NCBI GenBank assembly: GCA_013288645.1
Contig: JABDBL010000022.1
Span: 1 to 41,009 of the forward strand
Source: Candidatus Melainabacteria bacterium
Lineage (GTDB): Bacteria; Cyanobacteriota; Vampirovibrionia; Obscuribacterales; Obscuribacteraceae
Length of the DNA stretch: 41,009 bases
Reading direction: 5' to 3'
Shown here piece after piece: positions 32,307 to 41,009 of this stretch; the stretch's first letter is position 1, and the number at the start of each line of letters is the position of its first letter. The notes under the pieces were generated by a model. It did not search any database and had not been told where the DNA came from. It saw nothing but the letters and a program-made list of their open reading frames with translations. The translations under genes were made by a program, and so were the position numbers.

Positions 32307-33437
32307 TTGTTTTTCGATTTATCCAATTTAAGCAATAAACCAATCCTTTATCTTATGGTCCCTTTTGGTTTTGCTTTTGTCTTCACTGTGTTGCTTTTGC
32401 CCTTTTATATTAGCTGGCTGAAGCGTTTACAGATCGGACAATTTATACGTGAAGAAGGTCCGGCGTCTCATGTCGCAAAGGCAAAAACTCCAACAACGGG
32501 TGGTGTCCTATTTGTTTTGGCTGTTTCGGTTAGTCTGATTGTATTTTCCATTTTGACTCATCGCTATAGTATGGTGGCTATAGCAACAACAATTCTAGCT
32601 GCAGCTTGTGCCTTGCTTGGCTTAACCGATGATCTGGCTAAATTTATGAATCGCGCTAATAGAGGTCTTTCGGCAGCTAGTCGTCTTTTGCTTGAAATGT
32701 TATTTGGTGCTATATTCGCTCTTTTTTTGATATATACACAACCCCAAGCGAAAGATGTGATCGTTTCAATGTCGTCTTTTGTCACAAATGCTGGTTTAGC
32801 AACGGCTCATGTTCTTACGTTACCTAATTTAGTATTTATTGGTCTGGCCATTTCTATGGTTGCCTCTACCACCAATTCTGTCAATTTAAATGACGGCATG
32901 GATGGATTAGCTGCTGGCGTGGCATTACCTATTCTTTTGACTCTTTCAATTATGTTAACAAAGACAAATAATATGTCTTTATCTTTGATAGCTATGGCTT
33001 GTGCGGGGGCATTGGCTGCTTTTCTACTTTTCAATTGTTATCCCGCCCGAGTCTTTATGGGAGATGTGGGCAGTCTTTTCTTAGGAGGCTTACTAGCTGC
33101 TTTAGTGCTATCAAGCGGCTTGACTATTTGGTTTATTCCTATGGCTTTGATTTACATACTCGAAGCCATGTCTGTGATCATTCAGGTTTCGGTTTTCAAA
33201 TTGACTAAGTCTTATGAGCCACCAGTTCCCATGAACAAGCTTTCCCTTACTATATATAAGCTGACTCATAAATTGCCCGGCGAAGGCAAGCGTATTTTTC
33301 GAATGTCTCCTTTGCATCACCACTTCGAAGCTGTATTGGCTGAAAAAGGAATACCTGAATGGCAAGTAGTGCTTGGATTCTGGTCTCTACAGTTTGTCAT
33401 TTGTTTTATCGTACTGGCAGCATTCTCTCGCTTTTGA
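32307..33437 (+). CDS. mraY: Phospho-N-acetylmuramoyl-pentapeptide transferase
   Basis: MraY joins UDP-MurNAc-pentapeptide to undecaprenyl phosphate, making lipid I at the cytoplasmic membrane. The polytopic 376-aa protein shows KAKTPTTGGVLF, the GLTDDLAKF aspartates (108 and 109), NSVNLNDGMDGLAAG, RVFMGDVGSLFLGG and MSPLHHHFE, all MraY signatures. The start may be TTG 32307 or ATG 32355; the earlier site gives the usual N-terminal helix, but neither has a clear ribosome-binding site. It follows the DprA-like gene by 6 bases, so likely operon-linked. Confidence 0.93.
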   Translation: MFFDLSNLSNKPILYLMVPFGFAFVFTVLLLPFYISWLKRLQIGQFIREEGPASHVAKAKTPTTGGVLFVLAVSVSLIVFSILTHRYSMVAIATTILAAACALLGLTDDLAKFMNRANRGLSAASRLLLEMLFGAIFALFLIYTQPQAKDVIVSMSSFVTNAGLATAHVLTLPNLVFIGLAISMVASTTNSVNLNDGMDGLAAGVALPILLTLSIMLTKTNNMSLSLIAMACAGALAAFLLFNCYPARVFMGDVGSLFLGGLLAALVLSSGLTIWFIPMALIYILEAMSVIIQVSVFKLTKSYEPPVPMNKLSLTIYKLTHKLPGEGKRIFRMSPLHHHFEAVLAEKGIPEWQVVLGFWSLQFVICFIVLAAFSRF

Positions 33438-33500
33438 GAAAATATTATGTCACCATTTTTACTAGGCAGCCAATGAATAATCCGAGGGTAATGATCACTT

Positions 33501-35384
33501 GTGTCTTCTCAACTTATCAAACAAATAGTTACTTTGATACAGGAAAATCACTTTGACGAGGCGCAAGGTGTTATTAGCCGAGTAGCTGCCGTCCAAGCTT
33601 CTAATCCGTCGGTATTGCTGGAAGTAGGCAAGCTGTCTTTGCTGATGGGGAATTTGGAACCAGCAGAAAAATACTTGCGTGCCTCATTGGCTCTAAATCA
33701 AGGTGACGCAGATACTCATTATCAATTAGGTTTAGTATTGCTAAAGAAGGGTCAACTAGATTTAGCAATGCCAATTTTCAGAGAAGCATGTGAACTCAGG
33801 ACTGATTTTGCTTTAGGACATTTTTATTGGGGGCTGACTCTCTATCAAATGGGCAATTTAAAAGGAGCCTTGGGTCAGTTTAAATTAGCAATAAAATTAG
33901 ACAGTTCGCTATTTCTTTCTCTTTATTATTCTGGTTTAGCCAGCAAAGCTTTGAGTCAAACCGTAGAATCTAAGCAATATTTTGATCAAGTGATAAATGT
34001 GGAACCTAGTTTTGCTCCTGCGCATAATGAGTTAGGAGTTTATAATTATGAGTTAGGACAAGAAAGCGAAGCCGTTATTTCATTTCAGCGCGCATGCAAA
34101 CTAAGACCTGATTTTGCCACTGCTCATCTTAATTTAGCGAATGTTTTTGCTAAAATGGGAAAAAATGAAACAGCTCAAATGCATTACAATGAAGCACTGA
34201 AGAATCCTGATTTGTCTGCTTTTGAAAGAGCGTCTGCTTATAATAATTTGGCTGTCATTCATGCCAAAGCAAAGCATTGGGAATCTGCTTCGGAAAGCTT
34301 GTTGCAAGCTCAGGAGATAACACCTTCTGTTGTGCTAACTCAAACAAACTTCGGACTAGTACTTATAGCCCTGCACGAATACGACTTAGCGGCAAATAAA
34401 TTTGAACAGATAATAAGAGATAATCCAGCGAACCTGGAAGCCCTGTTTTATAGTGGGCTGTCGTTACTATGCTTGGGTAAATATGATGATGCGCTGAAGA
34501 ATTTAATTAGGTCAGCGCAGCCTCCAGACGGCATAAACGCAAAAACAAGCCCACTTTACCAGCAAATACTTTTGTGGCTTGCCTACGGATATTTAGCAAA
34601 TCACAAATACGAAGAAGCAACAATTGAATTAAAAAAGCTAACTGCACTGGACCATCGGAAAAGTAGGGAAATGCAATCACTAGCTTTCGATGCCATGGGT
34701 GTTTGCTGTGCTCTGCAGGGTAAGCATGATGAAGCTAAGCATCATTTCAATAAAAGCCTCGAGATAGACGATAAGTTGGCTATTGCTTATCTGCATAGAG
34801 CTCGCAGTTCGGAAGTTTTGAAATTAAAGGAATCTGCTAGCAAAGATTATGCTCAAGCATTAAAATTGGACCCCGATTGTTTGCGAGCCGACAAAGACTA
34901 TATAGGTCAATTACTCGATAGTGCTCAAAAGGGGCAGGCGCTTAATCTTGCTTTTAAGATTGTAGGAACAAATCCAGGCGACTTCGAGTCAAAACTATTA
35001 TTGGCACGTGCATTTCAACAAGAAAGTAATTATTCTGAGGCTCTTGCAATTCTTACAGACATAATCAAAAAAGAGCCCAACAATGTGGCTGCCCAAACAA
35101 TACTTGGGCAAATTTATATGGCTCAAGGCGACTTTGCTCAAGCCGATGAGATTTTCCGGTCCGCCTCTAAAATGAAAAATGTAGACGCTGAGCTCTTTTT
35201 GTCTTGGGCTAGAGCTCTTGCTTATCTGGGATTTCATGAATTGGCTTTGGAAAAATTCAAAGAAGCTGCAGATATGAACCCATATGATAGCAACATATAC
35301 GAAAGCTGGGCCCAAGCTTTAAAGTCGCTCGGACGCTTTAATGAAGCAAGCGAAGTCTACAAACTGGCCTCTTCTTACTTATAA
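33501..35384 (+). CDS. Tetratricopeptide repeat protein (627 aa)
   Basis: A soluble, all-helical scaffold of about 15 TPR units with the 34-residue pattern: A-x-x-x-L-x-x-G at VLLEVGKLSLLMGNL, TDTHYQLG-type HYQLGLVLLKKGQLDLA, YWGLTLYQMGNLKGAL, and many more to the end (YESWAQALKSLGRFNEA). TPRs bind partner proteins; no other domain is seen. The start is GTG 33501; GAGGG lies about 13 bases upstream, a little far. The histidine kinase begins 20 bases after the stop, so the two are probably functionally linked. Confidence 0.85.
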   Translation: MSSQLIKQIVTLIQENHFDEAQGVISRVAAVQASNPSVLLEVGKLSLLMGNLEPAEKYLRASLALNQGDADTHYQLGLVLLKKGQLDLAMPIFREACELRTDFALGHFYWGLTLYQMGNLKGALGQFKLAIKLDSSLFLSLYYSGLASKALSQTVESKQYFDQVINVEPSFAPAHNELGVYNYELGQESEAVISFQRACKLRPDFATAHLNLANVFAKMGKNETAQMHYNEALKNPDLSAFERASAYNNLAVIHAKAKHWESASESLLQAQEITPSVVLTQTNFGLVLIALHEYDLAANKFEQIIRDNPANLEALFYSGLSLLCLGKYDDALKNLIRSAQPPDGINAKTSPLYQQILLWLAYGYLANHKYEEATIELKKLTALDHRKSREMQSLAFDAMGVCCALQGKHDEAKHHFNKSLEIDDKLAIAYLHRARSSEVLKLKESASKDYAQALKLDPDCLRADKDYIGQLLDSAQKGQALNLAFKIVGTNPGDFESKLLLARAFQQESNYSEALAILTDIIKKEPNNVAAQTILGQIYMAQGDFAQADEIFRSASKMKNVDAELFLSWARALAYLGFHELALEKFKEAADMNPYDSNIYESWAQALKSLGRFNEASEVYKLASSYL

Positions 35385-35403
35385 ATCAATTAATAGCGCA
35401 CCT

Positions 35404-36972
35404 ATGCCTACGCGAGAAATCAACCCTACAAAAATGCCCGCTTTTGATCAATCCATTAATGATACCTCCCAGTTGGAGTTGCTCTCTAAAACTAGGCAGA
35501 TACTTAAATTTCGTCTGGCATTTGCATCAGTTTGTTTGCTGATACTTCTTGCCGTAAAATTATTTTCCAAGAACGAATTCAATTTTCCGTTTGTAGCGAC
35601 AATTATTCTTGCTGTAATTTTTTATTCTTCTGTGGCAATGGCACTGATTAGGAAGAGCATCCTGGATAGTATTCGAAATGCCATAAACAAGTCTCAAGAA
35701 TGGCCGCTATATTATTTCAGTGAACGAAATATTGTGGTATTAAATGCGGTTTTGCTCGAGCTTGATACTATCGCTCTTACTATCCTAGTGCATGCGACCA
35801 GAGGGATAGAATCGGATTTATACATCCTTTATCTGCTGCCAATTTTATTATCCAGCTATGTTTTTACCAGAATAGGCATTTATGCAACTAGTTTTTTTGT
35901 TTCACTTTCTTATATTGGTCTTTTATGCATAGAAAACTATCAGTCGTTGTTAGTGTTAAGAGAGTCATTTCAAACTCATACTATTATCAGCAGTGTTACT
36001 TCTGTCTACCTGAGCAATTTATGGCAAAGAATTTTATGGCGCAGTTTGATTTTTAGTAGTGTCGCTTTTATTTGGGGCGGCTTTTGCAGTTACATGGCTC
36101 GATTCGCCCAGTCTATGACTAACAGACTTCGTTCTCAACTGCGAAGTAATCAAAGACTAATGGACGAAATGAAACAAGTGGAAACACAACTAGTCCATCA
36201 AGAAAAAATGGCATCTCTAGGACGTCTTGTGGCAGGTATCGCTCATGAACTAAATAACCCAATCAATTTTGTACATGGCAATTTGCCATATTTAAAGGCT
36301 TATTTTGAGGATATGAAAAAAATTATTGCTGCTTACGACACTTTCCCGTCGGCAGAAAAGGTTGCAGTAGAAAACCTCAAAACCACACTGAAATATAATT
36401 TTTTAGTCACTGATCTCGATAATATCCTCGCCGACATGGAGGATGGTATAGGGCGTATACATCAAATTATCAAAAACCTGCGCAGTTTTGGGCGCCTTGA
36501 CGAGGCTGAATTAAAGGAAGCTTCCATTAGCGAAGGAATAGAATCGACCTTGAAAATCTTGGGGCAATATTATGGCAATGATAGAATTCCGGTGGAATTA
36601 AATTTGCAAGATATATCACCAGTGCTCTGTTATCCTGGGCAATTGAATCAAGTATGGATGAATTTGCTCTCTAATGCTGCTCAAGCATTGGAGCAAGTTA
36701 ATGAGCCTCTAGTTAAAATTAAGTCTGAGCTTTCCGATGACAATATTCTAGTTAGCATTACTGATAACGGACCGGGCATAAAAACAGAGAACCAAAATAA
36801 GATTTTCGAACCATTTTTCACGACTAAACCAGTAGGCAAGGGCACTGGACTCGGTTTATCAATTTGCCATTCGATAATCGAGCGCCATCAAGGTAGAATA
36901 TGGTTCGAAACCGGCACTAAAGGCGGCACGACTTTCAAGGTTTCTATTCCTCTAAGAATTTCTGAGGCATGA
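35404..36972 (+). CDS. Membrane-bound sensor histidine kinase
   Basis: The N-terminal 200 or so residues hold about six hydrophobic helices (e.g. FRLAFASVCLLILLAVKLF, FVATIILAVIFYSSVAMA), then a coiled linker (LMDEMKQVETQLVHQEKMA). The dimerisation domain reads SLGRLVAGIAHELNNPINF with the phospho-accepting His281. The ATPase core has WMNLLSNAAQALEQ (N-box), DNGPGIK, IFEPFFTTKPVGKGTGLGL. This is a typical HisKA/HATPase_c kinase. The start was set at ATG 35404, after the TPR stop, as an earlier ATG (35341) would overlap it. No response regulator is adjacent; the HD-GYP regulator at 37794 is the nearest candidate. Confidence 0.87.
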   Translation: MPTREINPTKMPAFDQSINDTSQLELLSKTRQILKFRLAFASVCLLILLAVKLFSKNEFNFPFVATIILAVIFYSSVAMALIRKSILDSIRNAINKSQEWPLYYFSERNIVVLNAVLLELDTIALTILVHATRGIESDLYILYLLPILLSSYVFTRIGIYATSFFVSLSYIGLLCIENYQSLLVLRESFQTHTIISSVTSVYLSNLWQRILWRSLIFSSVAFIWGGFCSYMARFAQSMTNRLRSQLRSNQRLMDEMKQVETQLVHQEKMASLGRLVAGIAHELNNPINFVHGNLPYLKAYFEDMKKIIAAYDTFPSAEKVAVENLKTTLKYNFLVTDLDNILADMEDGIGRIHQIIKNLRSFGRLDEAELKEASISEGIESTLKILGQYYGNDRIPVELNLQDISPVLCYPGQLNQVWMNLLSNAAQALEQVNEPLVKIKSELSDDNILVSITDNGPGIKTENQNKIFEPFFTTKPVGKGTGLGLSICHSIIERHQGRIWFETGTKGGTTFKVSIPLRISEA

Positions 36973-36982
36973 GGATGTATAC

Positions 36983-37029
36983 GAAAAATAAAAAACCGGT
37001 CGAAGACGGCATGTGGCCATCTCGACCGG
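36983..37029 (-). terminator. Intrinsic terminator for the small minus-strand membrane protein
   Basis: Arms starting CCGGTCGA (36996-37003) and TCGACCGG (37022-37029) pair perfectly and extend inward with one mismatch. On the minus strand the stem is followed by a run of T residues (36991-36995 and 36983-36989 are nearly all A on the plus strand). It lies downstream of 37126-37296 and tail to tail with the histidine kinase stop at 36972. Confidence 0.75.
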
Positions 37030-37125
37030 CAGAAGCAAGGACTGAAGATACCCGCGAGAGCCGCCGCAGTGGTGTGCTGCGACGAAAAGGAAATCGGACG
37101 GTGGTTTTACGTTACAGCAGTGCAA

Positions 37126-37296
37126 TTATAGGAAATTCGCCTTAAGCATAGCTATCGCAAGCACAATGACGACGACGAAGGCAAGCGCGAACGCCGACAA
37201 AAATGTCATCGTGGATTCTGGCGATATGTATATCGCAAAACCGATGACTGTGAGCAATATGAAGAGCGCGAAGAGCAGACCGATGGTTTTACGCAT
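37126..37296 (-). CDS. Small GC-rich membrane protein (56 aa)
   Basis: A 56-residue peptide with two hydrophobic stretches: RKTIGLLFALFILLTVIGFA and FLSAFALAFVVVIVLAIAML, so two membrane helices with a short charged loop (ISPESTM). I do not recognise a family. ATG 37296 is preferred over a longer reading from 37329, because GGGAGG is 6 bases upstream. The gene is GC-rich compared with its neighbours, and an intrinsic terminator follows at 36983-37029. A real gene, possibly acquired. Confidence 0.6.
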   Translation of the reverse strand: MRKTIGLLFALFILLTVIGFAIYISPESTMTFLSAFALAFVVVIVLAIAMLKANFL

Positions 37297-37329
37297 AGCA
37301 ACCTCCCGATAGCTCAGTCTAGACTTCAC

Positions 37330-37793
37330 TTTTGCACAACGTGCGCAAAAATTATTCGACTCAACCTTGAATTACGAAGTGATGTTGAAGAAAAACTTAT
37401 TGACTAAAAGCATCTCAGTTCTAAACGATCTAGATAGAAAAAATCAATATCCAAAGATTAAAGCTCAAAAGGCTTGAAATTCTCGCTCTGACGATTAGCA
37501 GGGCACCTGCGCTTCAGATAGTTTATGGGCAATTAATGTTTATCTGCATAAATAACAAAATTAAATGCTGTTTTTACAAATAGTGCAACTGATTCTGCAA
37601 ATAAAAACAATCAGCTCAAGAGTAATCCGCCGTCATAAATATGTATTGAATGCTTGATAACCTGTCGTCAACATAATAAGCGCATTGAAGTAAAACTATT
37701 CCTTGACAAAGCTAAACAAGCGGTAATGTAATAAATATATTTTCTCTGCATAATAGTAGCGAGTAATCGACAGTCAAAGCGGGGAGCCAGAGA
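37330..37793. other. Intergenic region upstream of the HD-GYP gene
   Basis: 464 AT-rich bases without a credible gene. The only strong signal is the promoter at 37703-37732. I see no repeats, tRNA or riboswitch-like structure I could defend. Confidence 0.4.
37703..37732 (+). promoter_or_regulatory. Sigma-70-type promoter of the HD-GYP response regulator
   Basis: A perfect TTGACA (37703-37708) is followed 18 bases later by TGTAAT (37727-37732), differing from TATAAT at one position. It lies about 60 bases before the TTG start at 37794, giving a leader of about 54 bases with GGGGAG for translation. Confidence 0.65.
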
Positions 37794-38879
37794 TTGATAC
37801 GCCATAAAATTCTTGTTGTTGATGATGAATCTGCTAATCTGCGTTTATTGAAACGTGTACTTTCAGATCAGTACGATGTTATAGAAGCAACAAGTGGAGC
37901 ACAAGGTCTGGAACTGCTCAAAGAGCATGCCATCAGCCTTATTATCACTGACCAACGTATGCCCGGTATAACTGGGGTGCAATTGCTTGAGCAATCTTTG
38001 GATTTTCGTCCCCAAGCTATAAAAATCTTACTGACCGGCTATACAGATATTCAGGCCTTGATAGACGCTATTAATTCGGGTAAGGTCTATAAATATATTC
38101 CTAAACCTTGGGATGCGGACGAGCTTAGAATCACGGTCTGCCGAGCTTTAGAAGCATATGAATTGAAAGAGAGAAACGATGGACTGCTGATTGAATTGCG
38201 CAGCGCACTCGCTCAATTAGAAGAAGTTTCTATGGGTACCATAAGAGCATTAGCCGATGCTCTAGATGCAAAATGTGATTATACTTCGGGTCATAGCTTG
38301 AGAGTGAGTCGTTATGCAGTTGGTATCGCCAAACAAATGAATCTGTCTGCCGAAGATCAAAAGGATATCGAACTAGCAGGCATATTGCACGATATTGGTA
38401 AAATAGGAGTGCCCGAGGCAATTCTATGGAAGCCAGATAGACTTAATCCTGCTGAGCAAACTGTGATGGCCACTCATCCAGTAAAAAGCGCTCAAATCAT
38501 TGGCGAATTAAATGGTTTGGGAAAAGTGCGCAAGTATGTTTTATACCATCATGAAAACTTGGATGGTAGTGGCTATCCTGATGGTTTAGCAGGGGAAGTC
38601 ATTCCCTTAGGTTCGCGCATTATTCTGGTTGCTGATGCTTATGACGCAATGACAACAGATAGACCTTATCGCAAATCTATCGGGCATGAACGTGCTGCTA
38701 GCGAATTACGCAAATACGCAGGCAAGCAATTCGATCCGGATATCGTTGAAGCATTGCTGACCATGGTGGGCGAGCAGGGTGAATTAGTTAAAGACAAAAT
38801 GCCCGAGAGCGTTATTGGGCTTTCACTATCTGGAGTAGATCTGAGGCAGACTGGTAAACAGTATTTGGCTGGATATTAA
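37794..38879 (+). CDS. Response regulator with HD-GYP phosphodiesterase domain
   Basis: 361 aa: a receiver domain (about 5-120) with VDDES acidic pocket, phospho-accepting Asp53 in IITDQRMPG and Lys104 in YIPKPW, then a linker helix and an HD-GYP domain. The metal-binding motif is LHDIGKIGVP (His199, Asp200), with HHENLDGSGYP (252-262) carrying the GYP. HD-GYP domains hydrolyse cyclic-di-GMP to GMP, so phosphorylation likely controls that activity. Translation starts at TTG 37794 with GGGGAG 7 bases upstream. The 3' end overlaps the GT9 gene by 68 bases tail to tail. The likely partner kinase is the one at 35404. Confidence 0.92.
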   Translation: MIRHKILVVDDESANLRLLKRVLSDQYDVIEATSGAQGLELLKEHAISLIITDQRMPGITGVQLLEQSLDFRPQAIKILLTGYTDIQALIDAINSGKVYKYIPKPWDADELRITVCRALEAYELKERNDGLLIELRSALAQLEEVSMGTIRALADALDAKCDYTSGHSLRVSRYAVGIAKQMNLSAEDQKDIELAGILHDIGKIGVPEAILWKPDRLNPAEQTVMATHPVKSAQIIGELNGLGKVRKYVLYHHENLDGSGYPDGLAGEVIPLGSRIILVADAYDAMTTDRPYRKSIGHERAASELRKYAGKQFDPDIVEALLTMVGEQGELVKDKMPESVIGLSLSGVDLRQTGKQYLAGY

Positions 38880-39873
38880 TACCTTTGCTTATGGCAGACT
38901 TAGTCTGTTTTGAGTGACTGATATCTTTCACATAACGGCATTGTGGTGACAGCGGTAAAAGGTGACCTGGATTAGTAGGTCCAAAGAGTGCCAGGACTTG
39001 CTTCTTTAATGCGACCGCTACATGCATTGGGGCGGAGTCAACACAAATCAATAAATCGCTTATCAAAATAAGAGCTGCTAAATCAGCTAAACTTTTGGTT
39101 GCTCCATAAGCTGAGACGAATGAATCGCGGTTTTGCGTAAAATATTTGTTTTGCTCTAACTCCTGCATTATTTGAGCTATTGTTTGCTCATCATCAGGAC
39201 CGCCAGCCAAAATTACTTGAGTGTCCGGATTTTTTACTAATTGATTGATTAGCGAAGCCCAATTGTTTGCTGTCCAAGTTTTGATAATTCCCTTTTTTAA
39301 AGCTAATTTACTGGTGCCAGGGTGAATAATAACTTTTCTTGTTTTTTCTTTGCCTAAACTTTGCCTAGTGAGCCAGTCTTTCATATAGTCTAAATTTTCA
39401 GCTGGCACCTGTGCCTGGGGTATCACTTGTTTATGCTTTAATCCTAAGCCTTGAACAAGGTCATGATACATAGTGCTTGCATATTGATGTTTGTTTAGCT
39501 TTATAGGATGTGTAAGTAAATAGTGGCTCAAAGTCCCCGAATCATAGCCAATGCGGTTCTTGATACCAGAGACAAAAAGCAAACACGCCACCAAAGGCGA
39601 GCTGCCTGAAGAAACCACAGTTTCGTAATTACCCTTGCGCAAAATCTGCAACAGTTCCCAATAATCATGTGGCATTAAAGGACGTTTTTTTATATCAAAA
39701 AGTCTTATTTCGTCAATCAAATTGCTTATATCATTTATAGCCTTTGACCGAGGCTCTAAAAGCAAAGTGATATGTGTGTCTGGCTGGTTTTCTTTTATGC
39801 TGGCGAGAACCGGTAGAAAAAGTATCTCGTCTCCAATGCCACCAAAATTAATAGCTAGTAGTCTGCGGGTCAT
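38812..39873 (-). CDS. GT9-family (heptosyltransferase-like) glycosyltransferase
   Basis: 354 aa with GT9 features: LLAINFGGIGDEILFLPVL at the N-terminus, VVSSGSSPLVACLLF, the VIIHPGTSKLALKK donor region and CVDSAPMHVAVALKKQVLALFGPT. It is related to the enzyme at 24496 but lacks that one's Ala/Pro-rich insertion and cysteine cluster, so it may act on another envelope acceptor. The start was placed at ATG 39873, where GGAG lies 5 bases upstream; a longer reading from 39930 lacks such a site. The last 68 bases overlap the HD-GYP gene on the opposite strand. Confidence 0.88.
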   Translation of the reverse strand: MTRRLLAINFGGIGDEILFLPVLASIKENQPDTHITLLLEPRSKAINDISNLIDEIRLFDIKKRPLMPHDYWELLQILRKGNYETVVSSGSSPLVACLLFVSGIKNRIGYDSGTLSHYLLTHPIKLNKHQYASTMYHDLVQGLGLKHKQVIPQAQVPAENLDYMKDWLTRQSLGKEKTRKVIIHPGTSKLALKKGIIKTWTANNWASLINQLVKNPDTQVILAGGPDDEQTIAQIMQELEQNKYFTQNRDSFVSAYGATKSLADLAALILISDLLICVDSAPMHVAVALKKQVLALFGPTNPGHLLPLSPQCRYVKDISHSKQTKSAISKGINIQPNTVYQSASDLLQIVKAQ

Positions 39874-40031
39874 TTTGCTCCAATCATAGTATTTAGCTAT
39901 TATAACTGAGCGTAACAGCGGAGTGAACAATTGCCAGGATCAATTGGGATCGAGAGGACAATGACATATAAGTTACGCCATTGAAGCCTGCGTTAAGGAC
40001 AGGGAGAAGCCGAGACAGCGCCTATATGCGT

Positions 40032-40037
40032 TATAAT
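40032..40037 (+). promoter_or_regulatory. -10 element TATAAT upstream of the LCP gene
   Basis: A perfect TATAAT occurs about 40 bases before the GTG start at 40076. No good -35 hexamer is visible at the right distance (the place holds GCCGAG), so use as a promoter is only suggested. Confidence 0.4.
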
Positions 40038-40075
40038 AACTAGAATTCGCTCTTATTATGACCGGGAGAATCTTT

Positions 40076-40963
40076 GTGCGTCCGACCAGCTGGTATCAAG
40101 TTTATGTTCTCAGCGCCTTGTTAGGTGTTTTGGCCGGCTATCTTTATGCTCTTGTATTCAGTCCTTCCCTTTTACCGCCTCTTTTTCGCGTAGGGGGACT
40201 AACTGAGCCTAAAACAATCTTGTTTTTGGGTACTGATGTTGTATATAACGAGAAAAGTGGTAATAAAAGGGCAGATAAAACTGCCTTCAACGGTCGAACT
40301 GATACCATAATGCTGGCGCGTCTGGATCCATATCAAAACAGTCTTGATGTTTTATCAATTCCTAGAGACACGCAAGCCAATATCCCCGGTTATGGCGTAC
40401 AAAAAATAAATGCTGCAAATGTTCTAGGTGGACCAGAGCTCACTTTACGCACGGTTAGTTCTCTTTTAGACTTACCCGTTGATAATTATCTGATCCTCAA
40501 TGTACACGGATTAATGGAAATGATTAATGAACTTGGCGGTATAACAGTCGAGATACCTAAACCAATGCATTATATGGACTGGACGGCTAAGCTGCTTATT
40601 GACTTAAGTCCTGGCTTTCATACTTTAACTGGCAATCAAGCAATGGGATTTGTGCGATTTAGGCACGATGCTTTAGGGGATATTGGACGGGTGCAGCGGC
40701 AACAAATTTTTATTCGTGCTCTCATAGATAGAGCAACTAAACCTGATGCTTGGCTGCATATACCCAAACTAATATCTATTGCTCAGGACTATATAGATAC
40801 AAACATGAGCATGTCTTTTATTCTCAAAATAGCCAATTTTATGCGAGGCGTTCCTAAAGATAATAGGCATATGGTTATGCTGCCGGGACATTTTTCTGGA
40901 ACTGGAGATTGGGTAGCTGAGCCAGATGACATACACAAAATAGTGGCTAAATTTCTTGGCTAA
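40076..40963 (+). CDS. LytR-CpsA-Psr (LCP) family protein
   Basis: LCP proteins transfer glycopolymers from lipid carriers to peptidoglycan. After an N-terminal membrane helix (YVLSALLGVLAGYLYALVF) the conserved core has ILFLGTDVVYN, TDTIMLARLDPYQNSLDVLSI, PRDTQANIPGYGVQKINAAN, LGGITVEIPKP and RFRHDALGDIGRVQRQQ, which carry the arginines and aspartates that hold the lipid pyrophosphate. About 295 residues. GTG 40076 is preferred: GGGAG (40064-40068) is 7 bases upstream, whereas the in-frame ATG at 40058 has no ribosome-binding site. The start between the two remains open. Confidence 0.9.
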   Translation: MRPTSWYQVYVLSALLGVLAGYLYALVFSPSLLPPLFRVGGLTEPKTILFLGTDVVYNEKSGNKRADKTAFNGRTDTIMLARLDPYQNSLDVLSIPRDTQANIPGYGVQKINAANVLGGPELTLRTVSSLLDLPVDNYLILNVHGLMEMINELGGITVEIPKPMHYMDWTAKLLIDLSPGFHTLTGNQAMGFVRFRHDALGDIGRVQRQQIFIRALIDRATKPDAWLHIPKLISIAQDYIDTNMSMSFILKIANFMRGVPKDNRHMVMLPGHFSGTGDWVAEPDDIHKIVAKFLG

Positions 40964-41009
40964 ACCTTTGTTAGCTTAGAGCGCCGTGAGATCAAGTTGG
41001 TTGTTATAA

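Overview
The window looks like a chromosomal segment of an AT-rich, outer-membrane-bearing bacterium. My best guess is a non-photosynthetic relative of Cyanobacteria (Melainabacteria/Vampirovibrionia, perhaps Obscuribacterales). Three things point that way: two ADP-heptose-type (GT9) glycosyltransferases; LCP and MraY envelope enzymes; and a short DprA-like 'recombination mediator' protein (31782-32300) of a form I associate with cyanobacteria, plus a TMEM14-type membrane protein. This placement rests on recalled gene content, not on a search.

Layout. 1-1993: MscL channel with a C-terminal zinc ribbon, then an exported orphan protein. About 2390-4350: a GC-rich island with three small genes, two of them paralogues (the first frameshifted), sharing a repeated leader hairpin and each followed by its own long inverted repeat. 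4361-5657: debris: a frameshifted partial copy of the neighbouring nagZ gene, an orphan TacA/DUF1778 antitoxin and a DinD fragment. 5684-11819: a tight seven-gene minus-strand operon in the order PaaA-like diiron protein, phenylacetate-CoA ligase, EthD protein, three crotonases, NagZ-like GH3 hydrolase. 12051-15509: a 1152-residue tandemly duplicated CPBP (CAAX) protease whose second half has lost its catalytic residues. 15490-20977: exported hypothetical, aminotransferase, TMEM14 protein, purple-acid-phosphatase-like enzyme, tRNA-Phe(GAA), VirB8-like protein, RHH-like protein. 21042-25764: DedA, sugar acyltransferase, sugar aminotransferase, HicB-like antitoxin, heptosyltransferase. 25844-28483: SPFH lipoprotein, a MarR-like/DUF6516 toxin-antitoxin pair with a promoter that predicts a leaderless mRNA, and a P1-family peptidase with two homopolymer frameshifts. 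28524-33437: ndk, pcrA/uvrD, DprA-like protein, mraY. 33501-38879: TPR protein, histidine kinase, a small GC-rich membrane protein, and an HD-GYP response regulator. 38812-40963: second GT9 enzyme and an LCP protein.

Working together: the paa-like operon activates an aromatic acid to its CoA ester and should oxidise, isomerise and hydrate it, but the electron-transfer and structural epoxidase subunits (PaaBCDE) and PaaZ are absent here. The two GT9 enzymes, DegT/hexapeptide pair, MraY and LCP protein form an envelope-building theme. The kinase and the HD-GYP regulator probably link sensing to cyclic-di-GMP. Start sites were chosen from ribosome-binding sites where visible. The most interesting items are the incomplete paa-like operon, the protease/pseudo-protease fusion and the GC-rich island with a two-copy conserved hairpin.
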